NCBI RefSeq assembly: GCF_030247195.1
Contig: NC_080672.1
Location: 370,318,271-370,382,270 of the forward strand
Direction of reading: 5' to 3'
Length of the DNA stretch: 64,000 nucleotides
DNA from: Topomyia yanbarensis
Taxonomy: Eukaryota; Arthropoda; Insecta; Diptera; Culicidae
Under the pieces are notes generated by a model. It had not been told where the DNA came from. It worked only from the letters and a program-made list of their open reading frames with translations, and made no database searches. The position numbers and the translations under genes are program-made. This document shows, one piece after another, positions 56,260 to 64,000 of this stretch (positions within the stretch are counted from its first letter, which is position 1; each line of letters begins with the position of its first letter).

Positions 56260-57233
56260 ATGTGCTAATTTGACCAGACCAGTACAAAGTCGGCATGGAG
56301 AGTTAATCAACGGGATCTGAAGCCATTTTCGGATATTTACGAACGGCTGCCTAACATCACCAGTTGGCCTCGAAAGATTGCCCATTAGTTTTGCTACAAG
56401 TTATTCAGTGTAGCGTGTGGATGTCTGCACTTTCCAGGAAACACTTCGTTGTCAGCATCGATCGTAGGACTAATTTCTTCTCTGAAGAAAGTGCATGCCT
56501 AGTAAGGCTCTCGAAGGAAAATCACACTCGCAGAATGCAGGACCTGACTAGGAGGATAAATAAACGAGTCCCTCAAGCACAGGAACTGAAGCGGATTTCC
56601 TAGCACAAGAAAACATCGACAAGGTGATCTAGGTCGAATATCAATGTACAATCATATAGCAGATAAGGTGATGGATAGAGGATTTCCCGGTGAGAATTTT
56701 CCATTTTATTTAACTTATGTCCTATGAAATTTATCATCCCACTCTCACCCCATTTCATTCCTTACTAACACATTCCAACATCCGTAATACCTATGAAGTA
56801 GGTTCCCCGTATCTTCTTAAGTAGGTATTCAACTAATATTTCCTTCCCGATCGTAAGGATATGGCCAGATGTGCAGTGAATATACTATTGTATAAGGGGA
56901 TTTCACTATATCAGCCACCCAAGATGAGTGCGGTCGTTTTTGCTATGCTATGCTACGCTATCTCCTCCAGTCGACCTTCTATGCTTTGTGCGTCTACTCT
57001 GCGCTATGCTCTAGGACGTGTGCAGCCATTTTCATTAGAGGGGTAGCCAATGATTTATATTTCCTACAATGGTTTGAAAGCTGATGTTCTAGAGCAAATC
57101 AGTCATCAGTCATCAGTCAGTCATGTACTTAAATAGTAAAACTAGGACATAATAACATATATTTTTTCCTCGAAATAATCTCGTAAGGACAATGAAAGTT
57201 TAAAGCACAGGTGCAAATGCTGATTTCATTTTT
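56260..57233. other. No gene recognised
   Basis: A 79-codon frame at 56364 and a 61-codon frame at 56861 have no recognisable motifs. CTATGCTATGCTACGCTAT at 56943-56961 is a small local repeat. Confidence 0.4.
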
Positions 57234-57321
57234 GGATCGGAGTCGCTCTAGGTTCGCTCTGAACTGTCATTTTTATACGGCTTTAATAAATATTAGAGCG
57301 AATCTTGGGCGACTCCGATCT
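57234..57321. repeat. Inverted repeat, 27-base arms
   Basis: 57234-57260 (GGATCGGAGTCGCTCTAGGT...) pairs with 57295-57321 with four mismatches around a 34-base loop. Part of an unassigned repeat that continues with CAAGGTGTAAATATCTCTGT (57393-57412). Confidence 0.7.
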
Positions 57322-58309
57322 AACACCGAAGTCAGTATTAGTTTGGAGGAGAGCGAGTAAAGGCGCTTTAACCTAGGCTTAGTGAGCCAGGGCAAGGTGT
57401 AAATATCTCTGTCCCATCCCAAAGAACCAAAGGAGTGACTCAACCTTTTTAGCAAAGTCACTCCCAACATTTTATTATAACCCCCTACAAGCTGAAACGG
57501 TCGGTACGGTTGTCCTGGTTTCTTCATCATTCAAGTTTCAAAACGATTTGTTGATTGAATTATTCATTAAATGATTAATTCAATTGCTGTATAATAGTGA
57601 AAAATCTTCAAACCCAACTCTGCACAGTAGACCTGGCCGTTTTAATATTTGCGACATATTATTTGAAGCATATTAAATATTAGTGTTGACAAGAAAGACA
57701 CTAAAGAATAACTGCAGTGTTTTCCAGGATGCTTTTCAATACTGGCTGTGTAAGGGTTAGAAAAGAATAGAAATAGAATAGAAGCCGCGGAAAATGTTAC
57801 CGTAGACAGTCTGGTGATTCAGAGGATAAGACACCAGCCACATAAGCCACCCGTGCTATGTTCCAACCACAACTGGTAGGAGCATAGCACTATTTGCAAC
57901 AACGATGGATACAAACATGTGAAATGAAAAATACACGACATAGAGTTCCAGTGTCTTTGACAAAGTTTTTTAAAATTTATTTTCTTCAATTTTGTTATTT
58001 CAATTTTGTTATTTCAAAAAAATAGAACCACCCTACCCACTATTTAAAATAATAGAAAAGTATTGTGAAGTGCAATATTTTATCATAAAATGAAACTATA
58101 CTTTATTATGTTGTTCACCGTGAAAGTAATTTAAACATATTACAAAGGGTCAATTCGTTAAAAACCAAATTTTCAATATAACTTTTTCAGTTTTCATTTT
58201 TCAATCCTATCCTTCAGAAGTTTTTCAGAGTTTTTCAACACAACAAAAACTCTTGCTTCTATCATTAAAAAGATGCAAGCACTTAATATGTCAAAAAATT
58301 GTTTTTGTC
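57322..58309. other. No gene; weak tRNA-like stretch
   Basis: 57808-57885 reads TCTGGTGATTCAGAGGATAA and, 45 bases on, GTGCTATGTTCCAACCACAA, a degenerate box A/box B arrangement that may be an old SINE. The rest is AT-rich and unassigned. Confidence 0.3.
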
Positions 58310-59105
58310 CTTCTCCTATAGAAAGGCTATGCAATCACTCTGAAAACCGACTTTTTAAACGAGGCCCGGAGGGCTGAGTCTCTTATACCATTGGACTCAG
58401 TTCATCGAGTTAGGCAAATGTTTGTGCGTGTGTGCGTATGTGTGTGTGTGTCTGTGTGCGTGTGTATGTATGTATGTGACCAAAAAATAAGCACATCGGT
58501 TACTCAGAAATGACTGAACCAATTTTTTCGAACTCAAATGAAAGGTACAACGTTCCCATAGGCTGCTATTGAATTTCATTCGATTCCGACTTCCGGTTCC
58601 GGAGTTACAGGTTGAAGAGTGGGGTCACGCATGAAATTCCCATATAAATCGGAATCAGCATGGTATCTAAAAGATGCAAAACTTCATAAAATGTGTTCGA
58701 AAATGTTTGGATTTATAGTTTCAGGTCAGTGATGCCCAACCAAACCCACGTTGATCACATTGGACAACTTCGGCGGAACCGGAAGCGTAATTTTCATTTG
58801 AATCATTGTTCTGGTTCCCGTGTTACGGGTTGAAGTATTCGGCCACATGCGAAATTTCCATATAAACCGGTAATCAATATATGTATAAATGATGCAAAAA
58901 TAATTAAAATGAACTACAAATTGCTTGAAATTGTTGGCCAACAATCTTATACCATTTGACTCACTTCGTTGAGTTCGGAAAACGTGTGTATTCGTATGTG
59001 TGTATGTTTGTGTGTATGTGTGGGACCAACAATTGCGCATCGGTTACTCGGAGATGACCGAACCGATTTTTTTCAAAACAGGTCTCAAATGGAAGGTATA
59101 ATATG
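58310..59105 (-). repeat. Family X copies, minus orientation
   Basis: The complement of the family X end lies at 58320-58380 (GAGGCCCGGAGGGCTGAGTC), then a GTGT/GTAT tract (58424-58475), CAAATGAAAGGTACAACGTT and CTTCCGGTTCCGGAGTTACA. A second block at 58925-59105 repeats the tract and ends with TCTCAAATGGAAGGTATAAT. Confidence 0.75.
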
Positions 59106-59529
59106 CAGTTTGGTGTAGTATCTCCCCCCACTTACCCTAACACCTCCATCTTTCATCACCCCTTGGTCACCCTCGCACCCGCATTAGAGCATTGCAAAAA
59201 ACATTCATTTTTGAAATCTCAAAGGCTTCCTATTGTGACAAAAAGTAAAGTTAACTCAGATGCTAAATTTCATATCACTTCGACAATTTTAGACCTCCGC
59301 CCATTGTGCTTGAAGTTTTTGACATTGGTTTAATGGGAAAATACAGTGTGTCCCACATTTATACGTTCACCATAATTTCTCAGATTATTTTTTTTTTCTA
59401 TTCAAACAAACTGCACCAATTTTTCAGCGTTCGATTTGAAGCTTATTCAACGATGTGAGTTTTGTTCGTTTGTTATGGTATTTTAAGTGAAAAAAGTGAT
59501 GTCCCATATTTATAAGTTCACCTTACTTT
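59106..59529. other. Unassigned; duplicated TGTCCCA word
   Basis: TGTCCCACATTTATACGTTC at 59347-59366 and TGTCCCATATTTATAAGTTC at 59501-59520 are direct near-copies about 150 bases apart. They may be terminal words of a small element. Confidence 0.45.
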
Positions 59530-60068
59530 TTGCCTTTCTCATATAGATAGGTTACCCAACAAACAACGAAAGCTGAACAAGCCTTTAATCCGAGACAATA
59601 AGCTGAACAAGAACTGTTTAAGCTAGTATCAAGCTAAGTTGTTTGTTGGGTATGCAATCAATATGAACATCATCAACCTAATCCCGGTCTATCCTCCACA
59701 CACCATCCTTCCCTAAACCCACCTTCCCTCATCAATTCCCCCCCCCCCCCTTCCACCGAAGAAAATTTCCTAGTTCATCCTAAATAAACTTCTCTAGTAG
59801 GTCTGTAAAACCAGTGAAAAAAATGGTTTGAACTGATTTTGAGTTTGAAAACTACTTTAAAATTTAAACTAATTTAAAATTTGTTAACAAGTTGAAACTT
59901 GTCGGCGGGGTCCGGACCCCCCAAACCCTGCAGGATTCAAGTGTTTCAGCTACGACACATAGCTTCTCAAGTTCGTGGCTGGCGATCCATTTTATGTATT
60001 TGCAAATCATACTGAATATGTAACGGACATTTCCACTATTATACTGAACATAACCAGCCATGGAATCG
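59530..60068 (-). repeat. Family X copy, minus orientation (left part)
   Basis: Begins TTTTTGCCTTTCTCATATAG, carries a tiny MITE, a C-rich tract (59740-59752), AACAAGTTGAAAC, GGTCCGGACCCCC and CACATAGCTTCTCAAG, and stops at CCAGCCATGGAATCG. It continues at 61728 (TAGTTTGGATAAATGAGAAA). Confidence 0.75.
59555..59650. mobile_element. 96-bp mini-MITE with TA duplication
   Basis: TA at 59553-59554 and 59651-59652 encloses ends CCCAACAAACAAC and GTTGTTTGTTGGG. It sits in the end of a family X copy; other copies show the empty site AGGTTATGCAAT-like order. Very small for a transposed unit. Confidence 0.8.
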
Positions 60069-61727
60069 GACACGAAAAAAACCAGTCATAAATTCATGAA
60101 CAAAAGGTCACGATTTCGTGAACTAAACATTTTACGAAAACCATGACCAAGCTCCTGAAATTATGAATAATAAACCTCGAATTCATGAAACTATTTGTGT
60201 TTTCAAAAAACTAGTTCGTCCCGCATATATACATGGCGTTACATTAGAATGTTTGGTTGGGGTACTGTTGATGTTCCCTTGACATGTTTAGTTTTTTTTT
60301 TTTTGGAAATTCTGGTTCATGATTTCGGAATATACAGCCGACAGTCAAATGATGTTCATGATTTCAAGAGCCATTTCGCGATTCTTGTGATTTCTCATCA
60401 CGTTATTGTGCTATCTTATGCATAAGTTTACTATCGCATTTTCTGGTCAGACTAGCGGGATCAAAATTCATGATTTCAGGATTTTAGTCCGATTTTTGTA
60501 ATTTCTATTCACGTTATCGTAATTTTTTAGTTATGAGTAGAGTGATTCATGTTCATGATTTCAGGATCTAAGTCACGATTTTTGTAACTGCTGTTCATGT
60601 TGTCGTAATTTTTAGTCATAAATAGAGTAATTCATGTTCATGATTTCAGGATCTAAGTCACGATTTTTGTAACTGCTGTTCATGTTGTCGTAATTTTTAG
60701 TCATAAATAGAGTAATTCATGTTCATAATTTCAGGATCTTAGTCACGATTTTCGTAATTTCTGTTCATGTTATCGTAAATTTGACAAGAAATTTAATATG
60801 ACCAAAGTTCATGATATAAGCAATTTTACCATGGTATTCGTAAATTCTATACGCCTAATTGTGATCTAATACTTTTTAATTACTATCGGTTTTTTTATTC
60901 GAAATAACGTGACAACATGAACTGGATCATAAAAATATGACTGATTCGCGATATCTTGTTCTGTGAATTAAATCACGCACATTAAATCAGCGCAGTTTTC
61001 GTTTCCTATCCAGACATTACCATTAAGCTTATCAATCGAATAACGATGTTGGAGGTCCTAATAGTTTTTTTATATCTAACGCTCGTGTCTATTACTATGG
61101 TCGCTAGCAGCTGGACATTTCATAAAACTATAAAAATGATTCCACGAATAATTCTCCAAATTTTGCATGAAATTGTAAATGATTAGTGATATCTTCTAAA
61201 TATCATCAGCACACAAAATAGATTGTAAATCATGTACTAGTAATCATGAACCAGTTCACGAATATATGAATAATATTTGATTTTGGGAACTATTTCACGA
61301 GCACGGATGTTGGATCGTTCCTAATATAATAAACATCATGAATTAGTTCACGAGAATTGAATGGATTCATGAATAAAATTTTGAATAGTTCACGAGAACA
61401 TATCAAGAATATTTTGATTTTGTGAGCTAAGGCTCCTATATCTATGAAAATCATCCTGAGCTAACCTTTGGTTTTATGACATAAACTTGTGAACTAGTTC
61501 GCATACTGAAAATCGTATTAGAAATATCTTGGCGGAAACCGTGACACAAAACAAAAACAAAGAGTTTCACTAAAATAATCTTTATTCGGGCGTTATTGAT
61601 GGGAAATTGAACATAATTATGAAACACATGATTTTTGTTCATGGTCCTGTTTCCATAACGTAAAAACGTGATTATTCCAGGATACATTACACTTTATTCA
61701 CTATTTTGGGTCCAATTTTTTTCCGTG
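60069..61727. mobile_element. 1.66-kb element with 85-bp tandem repeats
   Basis: The insert splits a family X copy between GGAATCG and TAGTTTGG. Ends are ACACGAAAAAAACC and, on the other strand, ACACGGAAAAAAATT. No clear target duplication. The interior repeats TCATGATTTCAGGATCTAAG and GTTCATGTTGTCGTAATTTT. No long frame; a 78-codon minus frame at 61451 is not convincing. Confidence 0.75.
60455..60785. repeat. Tandem repeat, period 85 bp
   Basis: ATTCATGTTCAT begins units at 60545, 60630 and 60715, an exact 85-base spacing, with a more diverged unit before them. Units 2 and 3 are nearly identical. Confidence 0.9.
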
Positions 61728-61790
61728 TAGTTTGGATAAATGAGAAAGGCACAATTGCACCACTAGGTGGATTAAAACAGGTTTTTTAAT
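61728..61790 (-). repeat. Family X terminus after the 1.66-kb insertion
   Basis: TAGTTTGGATAAATGAGAAA, GGCACAATTGCACCACTAGG and TGGATTAAAACAGG complete the copy started at 59530. Confidence 0.85.
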
Positions 61791-62969
61791 CAATTTTATG
61801 TAATTATAAAAAATATACCATTTTTTGCTCAATTACGACTCTAATCATGACCTTATTTATAGTTGAAAAAGAATTATCTTTTGTTTACCCCAATGAGTGA
61901 TATTGTTATTCCAAAGAACCGCATTTTTAGCGATAAAGTGCTCATAACTTTTCAGCGAAACTAGTTCGATATGTGGTGCCATGAAACAAATTATTTGCCT
62001 TTTAACAGTCTTAAAGTTGTTTGAAGACTACTTTAGTTTTAAATCAATACCGCAAAAGTTATTTGAATAAAACTGTTTTCTAAGAAACACTAAGAAACAC
62101 CCTAACCTTCGATTTTAAATTTGCCGTAAAATGAAAGGTATGACAGATACAGCTTACATGTCTTCAGCAAACTTTTCCAAAATTCGTCGTTCTACAATTT
62201 CGATGCAGGTCGTTCGGCTCTAGCTAGAATGATTAAAATGTTAATTTTCTGATCTTGGTACAATTAGAACCATCATGACTGTTGTTTTAACAAAGAGAAG
62301 GGGCTCATAAACTACGAGAACTTCTCCAAAGACTTAATAAGGCTAAGTTGTTTAGTTTTAGTAAAATCTCAAAATTCCTGCTAAATTTACATTCTGGACC
62401 ACTGTGCATTGGCCACCAATGGTGGTTTCCCGATGCTCCCGAGGAACTTTCTAGGTTTCTACGTTCATGTCATAACTATTTCTTAACAAACTCTTTTACC
62501 GGATTTAACAAACTTGATTGGCAACGGAAGACACAATACTCCTATTGACTACCATTGAATGCCATTTTGATCTGGTTGACTTTTGGTTCCGGAGTTATAG
62601 GTTGGTTACTTCGGTCACATAGAAATTTCCAATGTAAACCGTTTAAATCCTAATACCTCATCGATAGTTCCGGAATACCCGGGTTCCGGACAGCTACTTC
62701 GGTGATGACTGAACAAAGTCTCAAATAGAAGGTGCATAAGACGAATTTCGCGCCAACTCGAACAAATGTTGGCAGCACCCTCTCAGATTTTAATGAAACT
62801 TTCTGTGCATGAGAACTTTGTCACCAATAGCCACTCTGCATACTTTGTTTTTCCAAAAAATGATCTAGACTGTCTTTTGAAAAGAGTCAAACATTTTTTA
62901 CCATTTTTTTCTAAAATCGTCAAAACCTACAAAAAAATGTTGTTCGAGTAATTATCACAAAATTAGCCA
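61791..62969. other. AT-rich; family X fragment, no gene
   Basis: 62575-62735 has GGTTCCGGAGTTATAGG and GTTCCGGAATACCCGGGTTC, family X words in minus orientation. TGTTGGCAGCAC at 62767-62778 recurs at 63974-63985. Otherwise no feature. Confidence 0.5.
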
Positions 62970-63200
62970 AATTTTTGAATAAAAATATTGGAAAAATTCT
63001 TCATCGACTCCTGTACTGAAAAGAAATCAATTTTAAAAATTTAAAGTCAATTTGCAAAAAAAAACATCTTTGATTTAGATGAAGTTTTGTTCCAAGATAG
63101 GTAATTATGTTCCCTACCTACCGTTAAAAATTCAAGTTAGGCACTTTTAAGGAAAAAAAGTCATTTGAAAAATAAAACATTTCCTTGTCCAAACTGAATT
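62970..63200. repeat. Dispersed repeat shared with 14700-14925
   Basis: Same order of words as the first copy (AATAAAAATATTG, TTTTAAAAATTTAAAGT, TAATTATGTTCCCTACCTAC, TTTCCTTGTC). It directly abuts the I-like relic, so it may be the 3' part of that element or a separate insertion. Confidence 0.75.
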
Positions 63201-63224
63201 TTTTTTTTCAGTGTATTTTTATCG

Positions 63225-63690
63225 AAAACTGAACCAATGAATGTCATAATCATCTCAGAATCCCATTTCCTAACTACTAGCTTCCCGATACATGCAAAAA
63301 GTATCAGTAATGAATTTGGTATAGCATCTCGGACTGGACTGGAACGAGGACGAAGGGATTCGTTTAACGGAGATCTGGTACTAAAATACTTAGCGCACGA
63401 CCAGACAACATGTTTAATATCACGATAACTGCCACCACAAGTGCAGAGATCGCTCTCCACGACCTCAATACGCCGGAGATGAGTCTGCTACGTATAATGA
63501 TTGCACATGACCCGAGATATCACCCGAATGAAGTCATGACCCTCATCAATTTCCTTTGGGCCAAGGTTTGTTGATACCTTTGGGATTCCTAAACTTCCAT
63601 CGCTCCACGAAATTTGCCAGTTTTCGAGCGTCCTCTGAGAAGAAATATTTAAAAACTCGTTGAAGCTACGCTATCTTTTATAAATATCAC
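63225..63690 (-). pseudogene. I/Loner-like non-LTR ORF2 C-terminus relic, copy 2
   Basis: On the minus strand: SSQRTLENWQISW (about 63640-63600), GHDFIRVISRVMCNHYT (63545-63490), HLRRIEVVESDLCTCGGSYR and DIKHVVWSCAKYFSTRSPLN (63480-63370), then NESLRPRSSPVRDAIPNSLL. The CTCGG...H...C block is the C-terminal metal-binding motif of many I-superfamily ORF2 proteins. The frame from 63460 to 63161 is open, but the upstream part needs frameshifts and one TAG is passed. The polymerase is missing. Homologous to 33991-34640. Confidence 0.65.
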
Positions 63691-64000
63691 CTTATAATGC
63701 CTAAATGTCCACCTTCTCATTATCATTCTAATCCAAGTGTCCGCCTTCTCATTACCCGGAATGGAGCACTGAGAAAGAATTCAAACTAAGGTAATTAATT
63801 CAAAATAAGGTATGATTTTTCAGATAAAGTACTCTGAAACTTCCATGTTTTTTTTCAGGAAATAATAAGAGTGCTTTCTATGCTCCATCGAACGGAGAGC
63901 CTCCTGTAACTGTAACGATGTGGGCATGGTCGTTGATAGGTAAATATCAAACCATCAATTTCGTGGGGAGAATGTTGGCAGCACAGCCTCTTTTATGATT
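63691..64000. other. No gene; short tandem words
   Basis: AAATGTCCACCTTCTCATTA and AAGTGTCCGCCTTCTCATTA (63703-63757) form a small tandem duplication. Nothing else recognised to the window end. Confidence 0.5.

Noticed and set aside
60455..60785. 85-bp tandem units as a CRISPR-like array
   Set aside because: Whole units repeat without unique spacers, and the genome is eukaryotic. It is ordinary tandem duplication.

Overview
The window looks like nuclear DNA of a mosquito, most likely a culicine. It has no bacterial operons, no ribosome binding sites and no long intact genes. Instead it holds non-LTR retrotransposon relics (LOA, R1, RTE, L1/Tx1 and an I/Loner-like type), mariner, ITmD37E-like, piggyBac, hAT and Mutator-like DNA elements, tRNA-derived SINEs and many MITEs. 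Placement in Culicidae rests on my memory of these repeat families, not on a database search. The species cannot be named from this sequence.

Layout. 1-5880: a decayed LOA-clade retrotransposon, broken by a DNA element with a 10-bp target duplication (322-1197) and a piggyBac-like element (3393-5072). 5.9-10 kb: a D37E-type transposase scrap, two MITE families and a SINE. 9.9-12.8 kb: the most host-like stretch, with two possible small exons and about 2 kb of sequence without recognised repeats. 12.87-13.42 kb: an LTR followed by a candidate primer binding site. 13.6-19.2 kb: AT-rich repeats and scraps. 19.3-23.2 kb: an interspersed repeat (called family X here), an R1-clade 3' end and a hAT-like element. 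23.2-24.8 kb: mixed single-copy-looking sequence. 25.0-29.0 kb: a second LOA copy in family X with 78-bp flanking duplications. 31-33.2 kb: an RTE relic and a nearly intact mariner. 34-35.6 kb: an I-like relic and a Mutator-like foldback element. 36-36.7 kb: GC-richer, host-like sequence. 38.3-40.9 kb: an L1/Tx1-like element with a poly(A) tail and flanking duplications of about 218 bp. 41.2-43.7 kb: family X copies with a SINE and a 661-bp MITE. 43.7-48.5 kb: an R1-clade element holding a perfect 41-bp hairpin insertion and an ITmD37E-type transposon. 48.5-51 kb: a foldback element with a nested 934-bp MITE. 51.9-52.4 kb: a TTAA-type MITE. 52.5-55 kb: host-like sequence with a possible TATA promoter and first exon. 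55-64 kb: a second D37E-type relic, small hypothetical frames, family X copies, a 1.66-kb element with 85-bp tandem repeats and another I-like relic.

How the parts relate. The window is best read as layers of insertion. Pairwise comparison of copies inside the window gives empty sites and target duplications for many events: piggyBac into LOA, LOA into family X, D37E into R1, R1 into the ACAY microsatellite of family X, and a MITE inside a foldback element. No functional multi-gene system was found. The retrotransposon proteins are all broken by stops, frameshifts or deletions. The mariner transposase has only two lesions. Host gene content is at most a few exons and one promoter candidate, all of low confidence.
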